Assembly: GCA_963708805.1 (NCBI GenBank)
Contig: CAVPUA010000003.1
Coordinates: 744,001-808,000 of the forward strand
Length of the DNA stretch: 64,000 nt
Direction: 5' to 3'
From: CAVPUA01 sp963708805
Lineage (GTDB): Bacteria; Actinomycetota; Actinomycetes; Mycobacteriales; Jatrophihabitantaceae
The position numbers and the translations under genes are program-made. The notes under the pieces were generated by a model. The model saw only the letters and a list, made by a program, of their open reading frames with translations. It was not told where the DNA came from and did no database searches. This document shows, in pieces, positions 1-8,688 of the stretch; position 1 is the first letter of the stretch, and the number at the start of each line of letters is the position of its first letter.

Positions 1-2
1 TC

Positions 3-1934
3 GAGTACGTCGTGCTGCCGGCGGTGTTCGACCCCGAACTGGCCAGGACGCCCGGTGCGCCCATCCTGCATCCGGAGCTCAGCGAGCTCGACCGGGTGTG
101 GGAGCCCGCCCGCAATGTGGTCGCCTCGATCCACGACGGCATCGGCGGCGATGCCGACGCCGCACTGGCCGCCGCGGACGTCACCGTCTCGGGCCGCTGG
201 CAGACGCAACGCGTGACGCACGCGCAGCTCGAGACGCACGGTTCGCTGGGCTGGCTCGACGACGACGGCCGCCTGGTCGTGCGTACGAGTTCGCAGGTGC
301 CCTTCCTGGTGCGCGACGAGCTGGCCCGGCTGTTCGAGCTGCCCCCCGACCAGGTGCGCGTGTTCACCAAGCGGGTCGGAGGCGGCTTCGGCGGCAAGCA
401 GGAGATCCTCACCGAGGACCTCGTGGCGCTGGCGGTGCTGCGGACGCGACGTCCGGTCGTGTACGAGATGAGCCGCACCGAGGAGTTCGTCCGGACGTCG
501 GTCCGTCATCCATTCCGCACGGCGGTCAGCCTGGGCGCATCGCGGGACGGACGGCTGACCGCCATGAAGATCGACGTGCTGAGCGACACCGGGGCGTACG
601 GCAACCATTCGATCGGCGTGCTCTTCCACGGCTGCGCGGAGTCGATCAGCCTCTACAACTGCCCGGTCAAGCGGCTGGACGCCGAGGTCGTCTACACCAA
701 CAACATCCCGTCGGGCGCCTTCCGCGGGTACGGCCTGGGCCAGGTCATCCTCGGCGTCGAGTCGGCCATGGACGAGCTGGCGATCGAGCTGGGCATCGAC
801 CCGTTCGAGTTGCGGCGCATCAACGCGGTCAAGGACGGGGATCCGCTGCTGGTCGTCCATCCCGAGCCCGAAGAGGATCTGGTGTGGGGCAGCTACGGAC
901 TCGACCAGTGTCTCGACCTCGCCGCCGCGGCACTGCGACGCGGCAACGGGATCGAGCCGCCCGCCGGTGATCGCTGGCGGGTCGGCGAGGGGATGGCGGT
1001 TGCCATGATCGCCACCATGGCCCCCCGCGGGCACATCTCGAAGACGCGCGTCACCGTGCGGCCCGACGGCCGCTACGTGCTCAGCGTGGGGACGAGCGAG
1101 TTCGGCAACGGGACGACGACGGTCCACACCCAGATCGTCGCGACGGTGATGAACACCGGCGTCGACCGGATCGAGCTGACCAACTCCGATACCGACGGGG
1201 CGGCCTACGACACCGGGGCGTTCGCGTCGGCCGGCACGACCGTCGCCGGCAAGGCCCTGCATGCGGCCGCCCTCGACCTGCGGGACGTCCTGCTGGCCGC
1301 GGGCGCGACGGTGGCGGGCGTGGACATCGCCGACTGCGCGCTCGAGCGCGACGGCGTGTGCGCGGGCGGCCGGTTGGTGCCGTTCGTCGACGTCCTCGGC
1401 GCCACCCCGGCCGCGCGGCGGGACGGGGACGGCGCGTTCGGGTCCGGCGCCGAGTTCGGCCAGCGACGGTCACTGGCGTTCAACGTCCAGGCCGTCCGGG
1501 TCGCGGTCGACATCGGAACCGGCGAGGTGCGCATCCTGCAGTCGGTGCAGGCGGCCGATGCCGGCACGGTGATGAACCCCGAGCAGTGCCGCGGCCAGGT
1601 CGAGGGGGGCGTGGCCCAGGCGATCGGCAGCTCGCTGTACGAGGAGGTGATGGTGGCCGAGGGCACGGTGCTCACGCCCGTCTTCCGCACCTACCGCGTG
1701 CCGCAGATGGCCGACGTGCCGACCACGGAGGTCTACTTCGCCCAGACCAGTGACGACCTGGGTCCGTTCGGCTCGAAGTCGATGAGCGAGAGCCCGTACA
1801 ACCCGGTCGCGCCGGCGCTGGGCAACGCGATTCGGCGGGCGGTCGGCACCCGCCCGTACGAGACGCCGTTCTCGCGCGACCGCGTGTGGCGGATGCTGCG
1901 CACCGGGATCGAACCCACGGGAGCCGATCGATGA
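3..1934 (+). CDS. Xanthine dehydrogenase/aldehyde oxidase molybdopterin-binding subunit (5' partial)
   Basis: Large Mo-cofactor subunit of a xanthine dehydrogenase-type hydroxylase. The reading frame is open from base 3, so the N-terminus lies outside the window; family members have well over 700 residues and about 644 are present. Family landmarks are the glycine-rich GGGFGGK, the AFRGYG segment, EFGNGTTT and, near the C-terminus, GSKSMSESPY, whose Glu aligns with the catalytic Glu of the usual GVGEPP motif; the flanking residues differ from that consensus. The stop overlaps the start of guanine deaminase (ATGA), so the two are translationally coupled. That neighbour supports xanthine as substrate: guanine is deaminated to xanthine, then oxidised to urate. 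FAD and 2Fe-2S subunits would be expected upstream. Confidence 0.88.
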   Translation, partial: EYVVLPAVFDPELARTPGAPILHPELSELDRVWEPARNVVASIHDGIGGDADAALAAADVTVSGRWQTQRVTHAQLETHGSLGWLDDDGRLVVRTSSQVPFLVRDELARLFELPPDQVRVFTKRVGGGFGGKQEILTEDLVALAVLRTRRPVVYEMSRTEEFVRTSVRHPFRTAVSLGASRDGRLTAMKIDVLSDTGAYGNHSIGVLFHGCAESISLYNCPVKRLDAEVVYTNNIPSGAFRGYGLGQVILGVESAMDELAIELGIDPFELRRINAVKDGDPLLVVHPEPEEDLVWGSYGLDQCLDLAAAALRRGNGIEPPAGDRWRVGEGMAVAMIATMAPRGHISKTRVTVRPDGRYVLSVGTSEFGNGTTTVHTQIVATVMNTGVDRIELTNSDTDGAAYDTGAFASAGTTVAGKALHAAALDLRDVLLAAGATVAGVDIADCALERDGVCAGGRLVPFVDVLGATPAARRDGDGAFGSGAEFGQRRSLAFNVQAVRVAVDIGTGEVRILQSVQAADAGTVMNPEQCRGQVEGGVAQAIGSSLYEEVMVAEGTVLTPVFRTYRVPQMADVPTTEVYFAQTSDDLGPFGSKSMSESPYNPVAPALGNAIRRAVGTRPYETPFSRDRVWRMLRTGIEPTGADR

Positions 1935-3250
1935 CCCTCTACCGCGCGACCGTCCTCGACACGCCGCGCGACCCGTTCAGCGGCGATCCGCGGGACGCGC
2001 TGGCCGTCGACCAGGACGGGGCGATCGTCGTCCACGACGGCGTGATCGTCGCGCGCGGGCCGTTCGCTGCCGTGCGTGCCGAGCATCCGGACGAGGCGGT
2101 CGACGACCTCAGCGGGGGCATTCTGGTGCCCGGGTTCGTCGACACGCACGTCCACTACCCTCAGATCCGGGCCATCGGCGGGCTGGGCCTGCCGCTGCTC
2201 GACTGGCTCGACACGTGCGCGCTGCCCGAGGAGAGCAAGCTCGCTGACGTCGACTACGCGCAGGCCGTCGCCGACGAGTTCCTCGACGGCCTGCTGCACT
2301 CGGGCACGACGTCGGCGCTGGTCTTCGGCTCGCACTTCGCCGCCGCGATGGACGTGCTGTTCGCCGGCGCGCTGGCCCGCGGTCTGAACGTCACGTCCGG
2401 GCTGGTGGTCAGTGACCGGATCCTGCCCGCGGACCTGTTGACGACGCCCGAGCGCGCTCGCTCCGAAGCGCAGGCCCTCGTCGATCGCTGGCACGGCAAG
2501 GATCGGTTGCGCTACGCCGTGACGCCGCGCTTCTCGCTGTCGGCCTCGGACGACCTGCTGGCCGCGTGCGGCGAGCTCATGGACGACGGCATCTGGTTCA
2601 CCTCGCACATCAACGAGAACCGGGCCGAGGTCGCCGCCGTCGCCGAGTTGTTCCCAGCTTCGCGCGACTATCTCGACACCTACGACCGGCACGGTCTCGT
2701 CACCGGACGCAGCGTGTTCGCCCACAACGTGCACGCGACCGACCCTGAGCTGGCCCGGATGGGCGAGACGGGCGCGTGGGCCGCGCACTGCCCGACCAGC
2801 AACGCGGCCCTGGGCAGCGGGCTGTTTCCGTTGCGGCGTCACCTGGAGCACGGGGTGGGCGTCGCCCTCGGCTCGGACGTCGGCGCGGGCACCGGGCTGT
2901 ATCTGCCCAAGGAGGCGTTGCAGGCCTATTTCATGCAACAGCTGCTCGGGGCGTCCGGATCGGCGCTGACCCCCGTCCACCTCTTGTACCTCTCGACGCG
3001 GGCCGGTGCCCTGGCGCTGGGAATTGCCGATCGAGTAGGGGATTTCTCGGTGGGCAAGGAGTTCGACGCTGTGCTCTGGCGCGCGCCCGAGCGCAGCGAC
3101 CTCGGCGTGAACCTGTCGCATGCGGTGGACGCCGTCGATGCGCTGGCCCGGGTCTTCGCCCTCGCGACCCCGGCCGACGTCGCCGACGTGTGGCTCCGTG
3201 GCCGGCGCGTGTCCCGGGATCCGTCGGAGGGCCGGACGCAAACCCGGTAG
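1931..3250 (+). CDS. guaD: Guanine deaminase
   Basis: Amidohydrolase-superfamily enzyme of 439 residues that converts guanine to xanthine and ammonia in the cytoplasm. The metal-binding set is visible: HxH at His73/His75 (DTHVHYPQI), a His in TSHINEN, a His in FAHNVHA, and the Asp of GSDVGAGT. The PGFVDTHVHYPQ segment is typical of the guanine deaminase branch. The ATG start at 1931 overlaps the stop of the xanthine dehydrogenase subunit by four bases, indicating a purine-salvage or nitrogen-scavenging operon. The frame is intact and the length is normal. Confidence 0.9.
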   Translation: MTLYRATVLDTPRDPFSGDPRDALAVDQDGAIVVHDGVIVARGPFAAVRAEHPDEAVDDLSGGILVPGFVDTHVHYPQIRAIGGLGLPLLDWLDTCALPEESKLADVDYAQAVADEFLDGLLHSGTTSALVFGSHFAAAMDVLFAGALARGLNVTSGLVVSDRILPADLLTTPERARSEAQALVDRWHGKDRLRYAVTPRFSLSASDDLLAACGELMDDGIWFTSHINENRAEVAAVAELFPASRDYLDTYDRHGLVTGRSVFAHNVHATDPELARMGETGAWAAHCPTSNAALGSGLFPLRRHLEHGVGVALGSDVGAGTGLYLPKEALQAYFMQQLLGASGSALTPVHLLYLSTRAGALALGIADRVGDFSVGKEFDAVLWRAPERSDLGVNLSHAVDAVDALARVFALATPADVADVWLRGRRVSRDPSEGRTQTR

Positions 3251-3417
3251 TTGTCCAGAGTCGCCCCGTGTCGGACTCGTCCAGGCCGTGACACGAGTAG
3301 CGCAGAAGTCGTCGTGGCTACTTGTTGCGCGCCGTTCCGACTGGCAAAGTCCGGGCAGCTCGCTTGTACGGTCGGCAAACAGTGACGGCCGCGAGCGACC
3401 ATTTCGGGGATGAGCAG

Positions 3418-4608
3418 ATGGTCGTAGTGCGGCCCGGTCGAGTGTGGCGCGCGTCGGTGGCGGTGGCCCTCAGCGTGGGCGTCGCCGCCGCGGTGATGAT
3501 TCCGCACGCGGTGGGTGCGACGCCCAGGACCGTGGTGCCGCGTCTGCACTCGGCGCACGTGTGCGCGTCGCCGGGCGGGGACGCGGCCATGTGTGACGCG
3601 CTTGTCCTCGCCGACAGCACCGGCCGCCCCGCGCTGTCTCGCGGACCGGCGGGATTCGCCCCGGGCGACATCCGATCGGCCTACGGGCTCACCGGCTCGT
3701 CGAGCGGTGGCCGCACGGTGGCGATCGTCGACGCCTACAGCGATCCGACCGCGACATCCGATCTGGCGAAGTACCGCTCGACGTTCGGCCTGCCGGCGTG
3801 CACCACGAACACCGGCTGCCTGCGGGTCGTCAGCCAGACCGGGACGTCCCGATTGCCCCGGAGCAACGCCGGCTGGTCGGCTGAGATCAGCCTGGACCTG
3901 GACATGGTGTCGGCCGCGTGCCCGGACTGCAAGATCCTGCTGGTCGAGGCCAACTCGACCTTGTTCAGCGACCTCGGCGCGGCCGTCAACTACGCCGCCA
4001 CGCAGAACGTGGCCGCGATCAGCAACAGCTACAGCGGCAACGACACCGCGCAGTTGGCGGCGTACAACCATCCCGGGATCGCCATCACCGCGGCGACCGG
4101 CGACGCTGGCTACGGCTCGGGCGCCCCGGCCAGCTTCGACACGGTCGTCGCGGTGGGCGGCACCAGCCTGGCGCGATCGGCCACTGCGCGCGGGTGGACC
4201 GAGACGGCGTGGAGCGGCGCGGGCAGCCTCTGCTCCACGATCAACCCGAAGCCGTCGTGGCAGAGCGCGTCGACCCAGTGCACGGGCAAGGGCGTCGCCG
4301 ACGTCTCGGCCATCGCCGACCCCAAGACGGGTGTGTCGATCTACGACTCCACGCCCTATGCGGGCGGCGTCGGCTGGCAGATCTACGGCGGCACGAGTGC
4401 GGCGACTCCGATCGTCGCCAGCGTGTATGCGTTGTCGGGCAACACCGCGGCCTACCCGGCCGCGTTCACCTGGGCCCACGCCGGTGGCCTCAACGACGTC
4501 ACGAGCGGATCGAACGGCACCTGCGCCACCGCGGTGTGGTGTCATGCCGGGTCCGGCTGGGACGGGCCGACCGGACTCGGAACGCCGAACGGCACGAGCG
4601 CCTTCTGA
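3418..4608 (+). CDS. Secreted sedolisin-like serine-carboxyl peptidase (S53)
   Basis: 396-residue secreted protein. The ATG at 3418 is chosen because it gives a clean signal peptide: basic start, hydrophobic stretch at about residues 12-28, then Ala-Val-Gly-Ala. An upstream in-frame start at 3322 would bury this signal. Sedolisin residues are present: Glu156 and Asp160 with the diagnostic spacing (AEISLD), oxyanion Asp229 (ATGDAGYG) and Ser327 in GGTSAATP. The usual long propeptide seems to be missing or very short (about 40 residues). The stop abuts the stop of the convergent antiporter gene with no spacer, so no terminator fits between them. A monocistronic extracellular protease of acid-active type is the likely role. 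Confidence 0.85.
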   Translation: MVVVRPGRVWRASVAVALSVGVAAAVMIPHAVGATPRTVVPRLHSAHVCASPGGDAAMCDALVLADSTGRPALSRGPAGFAPGDIRSAYGLTGSSSGGRTVAIVDAYSDPTATSDLAKYRSTFGLPACTTNTGCLRVVSQTGTSRLPRSNAGWSAEISLDLDMVSAACPDCKILLVEANSTLFSDLGAAVNYAATQNVAAISNSYSGNDTAQLAAYNHPGIAITAATGDAGYGSGAPASFDTVVAVGGTSLARSATARGWTETAWSGAGSLCSTINPKPSWQSASTQCTGKGVADVSAIADPKTGVSIYDSTPYAGGVGWQIYGGTSAATPIVASVYALSGNTAAYPAAFTWAHAGGLNDVTSGSNGTCATAVWCHAGSGWDGPTGLGTPNGTSAF

Positions 4609-6477
4609 CTAGCCCAGCTGTTCGTCGATGTAACACCAGCGCCATGCCTCCCCGGGCTCGACGCTGCGCATCACCGGATGGCCGGAGTCGTGGAAGTGCT
4701 TGGCGGCATGCGTGCCGACCGACGAGTCGCAGCAACCGACCCGCCCGCAGGTGAGGCACATGCGCAAGTGGACCCAGCTCGTGCCCTCGCGCATGCAGTC
4801 CTCGCACTCGCCCGGGGTCCGCGCGATCGCCACTCGTGGTGCGGCCACCAGGTGCTCGCACTCGGCCGATCGGCGCGTCGAGGTCAGCCCGTCCGCGGAC
4901 TGGACGACTGTGTCGTCGATGCGTTCGAGCAGCGAATCCTCCATGTCGACCGCGTTGAGGGCCGCCCGCAGGATCTCGTCGTCGAGCTGACCGGTGTCGC
5001 GCGCGGCCAGGATCGAGTCACGCTCGGCGTCGAGCATCTGCAGCCGTAACCGTTGATAGACGGCGGCCGGTGGCTCGTACTCCGAGAACGGCCGGCCCAG
5101 CCGTTCCCACGCGACGTTGCTGCGCGTCGCGGCCCGCCGGCGCAGTTGTTCGAGCACCTCGGGCGGATCGTCCGGGCCGGCGATCTGGTCCAGCCGAGCC
5201 AGCCCGGCCCGGGTCGACTCGGTGATCAGCGACGCGGCCTGCAGGGCGTCCTCGGCCGGATCCGGTGCCGGCAGGTGCAGGCGGCGGATCACCCACGGCA
5301 GCGAAAGTCCTTGCACGACAAGGGTTCCGACCACGACCGTGAAGGCGGCCAGTCGGAGCAGATCGCGGTTGGGCGTCGCCTCGGGCAGCAGGAAGACGGC
5401 CGCCAGCGTCACCACGCCACGCATTCCGGCCCAGGAGATGACGAACCCACCGGCCCAGCCCCAGGCGTTGCGGCGCATCGTCGGCGTACCGATCTTGTAG
5501 ACGCAGACGGTCGCCATCACCCAGACGAGGCGGGCCAGGATCACTGCGGCGAGGACCGCCAGGCACACGCCCGTCGTGGTGCCGGTGGGGAGGTGCCGGG
5601 CTCGCACACCATCGAGGATCTGCTGCAATTGCAGGCCGATCAGCAGGAAAACGACGTTCTCGAGCACGAACTCGACGGTGCGCCAGTTGATGTTCTCGGC
5701 GATCCGGGCCGTGGCACTTTGCAGCACCGTCGACTTGTGCCCGAGCACGAGTCCGGTCACCACCACCGCGAGGACGCCCGACGCGTGGATCTCCTCGGCC
5801 GGAAGGAACGCCGCCCAGGGCGCGGCGAACGACAGCGTGGTGTCGAGCACCGGTTCCTCGATGAACTTGCGGATCTTGGCCAGGATGAGCGCAACGACCA
5901 GACCGACGCCGATGCCGCCGCCGGCCGCGAGCAGGAACTGACCTCCGACGTGCCACACCGTCACGTTGCTGGTGATCGCGGCGATCGCGGTGTTGAGCGC
6001 AACCAGTGCGGTCGCGTCGTTCACCAGGCTCTCGCCCTCGAGAATCGTGACGATCTTGCGCGGCATGCCCACTCGGCGCGCGACCGCGCTGGCCGCGACG
6101 GCGTCCGGCGGCGCCACGACCGCGCCGAGCGCGAACGCCGCGGCCAGCGGGATGCCGGGGACGAGCCACCAGGCGACCAGTCCGACCGCGACGGTGCTGA
6201 ACGCCACGAAGCCGACCGCCATCAACGCGATCGCCTGGCGGTTGGCCCGGAAGTCGACCAGCGACGTGCGTACCGCCGCCGAGTAGAGCAGCGGCGGCAG
6301 CAGCCCGATCAAGATCACGTGCGGATCGACGTCGACCCGAGGGATCGCCGGGATGAACGAGCAGATCACGCCGACGAGCACGAGGATCAGGGGAGCCGGC
6401 AGATGCCAGCGCTTGGAGATGCCGGCGATGGTCGCGGCGGCCACCACCAGGCTGACGATCTCGACGGCTGGGCTCAC
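4609..6477 (-). CDS. Na+/H+ antiporter (CPA1) fused to a C-terminal UBP-type zinc finger
   Basis: 622-residue cation/proton antiporter. About twelve hydrophobic segments fill residues 1-400. Transport-core signatures are VVAPPDAVAA and LEGESLVNDA, as in NhaP/NHE-type exchangers. A charged cytoplasmic region of about 130 residues follows. The last 85 residues form a Cys/His module (CEHL, GECEDCM, LCLTCGR-like MCLTCGRVGCCDSS, HAAKHFHDSGHP, WRWCY) that matches the UBP/ZnF domain known from ubiquitin-binding proteins. The start is a GTG preceded only by a weak AGTAGG. The same combination has been noted in other actinobacterial antiporters as far as I recall. The role of the finger is not established; regulation or partner binding is an inference. 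Confidence 0.88.
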   Translation of the reverse strand: MSPAVEIVSLVVAAATIAGISKRWHLPAPLILVLVGVICSFIPAIPRVDVDPHVILIGLLPPLLYSAAVRTSLVDFRANRQAIALMAVGFVAFSTVAVGLVAWWLVPGIPLAAAFALGAVVAPPDAVAASAVARRVGMPRKIVTILEGESLVNDATALVALNTAIAAITSNVTVWHVGGQFLLAAGGGIGVGLVVALILAKIRKFIEEPVLDTTLSFAAPWAAFLPAEEIHASGVLAVVVTGLVLGHKSTVLQSATARIAENINWRTVEFVLENVVFLLIGLQLQQILDGVRARHLPTGTTTGVCLAVLAAVILARLVWVMATVCVYKIGTPTMRRNAWGWAGGFVISWAGMRGVVTLAAVFLLPEATPNRDLLRLAAFTVVVGTLVVQGLSLPWVIRRLHLPAPDPAEDALQAASLITESTRAGLARLDQIAGPDDPPEVLEQLRRRAATRSNVAWERLGRPFSEYEPPAAVYQRLRLQMLDAERDSILAARDTGQLDDEILRAALNAVDMEDSLLERIDDTVVQSADGLTSTRRSAECEHLVAAPRVAIARTPGECEDCMREGTSWVHLRMCLTCGRVGCCDSSVGTHAAKHFHDSGHPVMRSVEPGEAWRWCYIDEQLG

Positions 6478-6526
6478 CTACTCATTCTTCCAGCTCAGCT
6501 CTTCCCACCGGGCCAAGTGGATCAGG

Positions 6527-7057
6527 TCACGCGCCCACGTCGTGGGCGTGATGCTCCACGTCGTGCAGGAAGTACTTGCCCAGCGTCTCGACGGTGAACC
6601 TCGAACCGTTCGAGCGCCGGCCCGGCCGAGTCCACGCCTGGTCGGGCACGCTGCTGAACACGGCCGCGACCGTGGCGGCGGCGCGGTCGAGCTCGTCGGC
6701 GACCAGCGTCGGGTCCTGCGTCCAGTACCGCTCCTCGAGGGCGGTCGCGTCCTGATCCCAGTTCGCGAACTGCGGGTCGTCCTCGGTGAGCATCAGCGAC
6801 GCCCTGGTTGCGAAGATCCGGCAGACGTCACGGACGTGCGCGCCGTACTCGAGCGCCGACCAGGTGACGTCATCCGGACGATTCGCCGAACCGTCGGCCC
6901 GGACAGCGCCGGCCAGCCGCCCGGCCGCGTCGAGGGCGCGGGCGGGGATTTCGGCCCGATCGATCGCGGCCGCGTCGTAGCCGCATTCGGCACAGGGCGC
7001 GTCGAGAACCCACGTCCAGTCCTTCTCGTCCGGTATCGGTGTTGTCGGGTCAGTCAT
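6527..7057 (-). CDS. DinB/mycothiol-dependent maleylpyruvate isomerase-like protein
   Basis: 176-residue protein of the DinB four-helix-bundle superfamily. A His in ALEYGAHVRDV and a C-terminal cluster HDVEHHAHDV are the expected metal ligands of this fold. In actinomycetes many such proteins use mycothiol as cofactor, but the substrate is unknown here. The ATG start has a good AGGAG upstream. It stands alone between the antiporter and the toxin-antitoxin pair, all on the same strand. Confidence 0.75.
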   Translation of the reverse strand: MTDPTTPIPDEKDWTWVLDAPCAECGYDAAAIDRAEIPARALDAAGRLAGAVRADGSANRPDDVTWSALEYGAHVRDVCRIFATRASLMLTEDDPQFANWDQDATALEERYWTQDPTLVADELDRAAATVAAVFSSVPDQAWTRPGRRSNGSRFTVETLGKYFLHDVEHHAHDVGA

Positions 7058-7135
7058 CGGGCGCTCCTGCGGTCGTCGGAACGCAACAAGATCACGGGCG
7101 TCAACCCGATTCGGACGGCCGCGCCGGGAGCGCCG

Positions 7136-7435
7136 TCAGTCGAGGTCGAACGCGGCGTGAATGGCCCGCGACAGCGCAGTCTCCTGCTCGGGCAACAGCC
7201 GGCCGAGCTGCCGGCCCAGGTCAGTGACGGAAATGGTCACGATGTTGTCGAGGTTGACAACCCAGGCATGATCCAGCCCGTTCGCGGCACCGAGCGGAAC
7301 CTCGACGGAAAGTCCGCGCACGGTACTCGTGATGGGTGCGACGGTGACGAGGTTGCGCCGCGGTCGCACCTGATCTCGCGTCAGCACCACAACGGGGCGC
7401 GTCTTGTCGAGTCTGGCGAGGTGAATAGGGCGCAT
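7136..7435 (-). CDS. MazF/PemK-type toxin
   Basis: 99-residue protein with the MazF fold signature: RPVVVLTRDQ near residue 15, TVAPITSTVRG, and a closing segment with LDNIVTISVTDLG. Family members are ribosome-independent mRNA interferases. The first residues are shorter than usual, since MazF proteins generally begin with a GEIW- or RGEV-like strand; here MRPIHLARLD occupies that position. The ATG overlaps the antitoxin stop (ATGA), the standard coupling for these modules. Confidence 0.8.
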   Translation of the reverse strand: MRPIHLARLDKTRPVVVLTRDQVRPRRNLVTVAPITSTVRGLSVEVPLGAANGLDHAWVVNLDNIVTISVTDLGRQLGRLLPEQETALSRAIHAAFDLD

Positions 7436-7674
7436 CAGTCGAGTTCGGCCAGGGGCACCCTGGCCGCGAGCCCGGCCAGACCGGCGAACTCGTCGTCCGC
7501 TGTGCTGATGGACGCGTAGATCGCGGCATCGCGTTCAGCGGCAAGCCGTCGCTGCTCACGCGTGATGGCGTGCCAGATGAAGTCGGCCCGGCTACGGGCG
7601 GCCCCGCTCGATACCTGCGCGTCCACGAACCTCACGAGCTCGTCGGGAAGGCGAATGGCGATCTGAGTGCTCAT
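7435..7674 (-). CDS. Ribbon-helix-helix antitoxin of the MazEF-type module
   Basis: 79-residue partner of the downstream MazF-like toxin. The N-terminal IAIRLPDELVRFVDAQV is a ribbon-helix-helix DNA-binding strand and helix; the acidic, Ala-rich C-terminus would wrap the toxin. The ATG has no Shine-Dalgarno sequence. Instead TACCGT lies six bases before it, so a leaderless transcript is likely. That hexamer sits in a small palindrome which could be the autoregulatory operator. Confidence 0.8.
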   Translation of the reverse strand: MSTQIAIRLPDELVRFVDAQVSSGAARSRADFIWHAITREQRRLAAERDAAIYASISTADDEFAGLAGLAARVPLAELD

Positions 7675-7686
7675 ACCAAAACGGTA
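7674..7686 (-). promoter_or_regulatory. Antitoxin -10 hexamer within a small palindrome
   Basis: TACC-AAAAC-GGTA is a perfect 4-bp inverted repeat directly upstream of the antitoxin start. Its right arm supplies the minus-strand -10 hexamer TACCGT, six bases from the ATG. Antitoxin binding there would block transcription of both genes; this is inference from position and symmetry. Confidence 0.4.
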
Positions 7687-7725
7687 CCAGGGTGGGATTC
7701 AAGCTGTGCTCAGCGGCGCGACGGC

Positions 7726-8544
7726 TCAGTGCGAGACCTGATCTGCGGGCGGGGCAGCGATGGACACCGGCTGGTCGTAGTTGCTGACAGTGATCTTGGT
7801 CGACGCGTCCTGACCGCCCACGGTCAGGTCTTCGGTGAGCTGGACGAGCCGGTTCTGGCTGTCCAGCCAGGCTTCGAGGGGTAGCGTCGCGATCCCCGCC
7901 GCGCCCAGTGTGGTCGAGGCCGGGTTTCCGGGCGGCAGCTTCGCGACGTCGACCACGATCGAATAGTGCGTCGTGGCCTGGCCGTCGATCGTGGCCGGCC
8001 CGTCGTCGGTGACGGTGGTGGCGGCCTGGGCGAGGGCGCTGTAGGAGCTGAGCGAGGACTGCGACAACAGCGATCCGGTCGTCGTGCCGAGCGTGCGGGC
8101 GAGAGGATTGCTGCTGGTGGCGTCGGCGAGCAGCCAGGGCTTTCCGGATGACTCGATGCCCGGCAGCTTGGCGTAGACCTGGGTGCCGATGACCCTCAGT
8201 TCGACCGAGCCGAAGCCGGGCAGCGCCTCGGTCACGTCCATCGCCGTCAGCTTGCCGCCGGAGATCGACTCGTCGCCGCTGGCGGTGATCTGCTGGCCGG
8301 CCACGCTGACCGACAGATCGAGATGCAGCGAGCTGGTCTGAGCCAGGCTCTGGGACAGTAGGGCGGCGAGGGTAGGCCCGTTCGTCGCACTGCTGCCGGA
8401 GACGGGGGCCCCGGTGGCGCCGCCGCCGGCGCCCGCCGCGCCGGCTGGTGCGCCGTGGCCAGGAGTCACGTTCGCGCAGGCGGTCAGCAACAACGCCGCG
8501 CCGACGAAGCCGGCCGCAGCGGCCGGATATCGGACGCGATTCAT
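7726..8544 (-). CDS. LppX/LprAFG-like lipoprotein
   Basis: 272-residue lipoprotein with signal peptide and lipobox LLTAC (Cys at residue 23), followed by a Gly/Ala/Ser-rich linker to about residue 55. The rest (TSSLHLDLSV, GGKLTAMDVT, VYAKLPG, PWLLAD, WLDSQNRLVQL) has the alternating pattern of the LppX/LprAFG half-barrel family, which carries lipids across the mycobacterial periplasm. The substrate here is unknown. TAACTT seven bases before the ATG suggests a leaderless transcript. Confidence 0.75.
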   Translation of the reverse strand: MNRVRYPAAAAGFVGAALLLTACANVTPGHGAPAGAAGAGGGATGAPVSGSSATNGPTLAALLSQSLAQTSSLHLDLSVSVAGQQITASGDESISGGKLTAMDVTEALPGFGSVELRVIGTQVYAKLPGIESSGKPWLLADATSSNPLARTLGTTTGSLLSQSSLSSYSALAQAATTVTDDGPATIDGQATTHYSIVVDVAKLPPGNPASTTLGAAGIATLPLEAWLDSQNRLVQLTEDLTVGGQDASTKITVSNYDQPVSIAAPPADQVSH

Positions 8545-8688
8545 GAGCGCTAAGTTACGGCATTGACGGTCTGCTGTACATGAATTTCACGCCCCCGATC
8601 ACTGCTGTGCAGTCCACTCGCGGGGTGGACCGAAGGCGGTTCGGGCTGTTCAAGATCTGACGACGCGAGCCGCGGTCGGCACCTCAGG

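Noticed and set aside
1733..3241. Long open frame on the minus strand opposite guanine deaminase
   Set aside because: Low-complexity Arg/Val/Gly composition typical of antisense frames in high-GC DNA, no family match, and the plus-strand gene is certain. The same holds for 5053-6597, 9076-10296 and 46239-47606.
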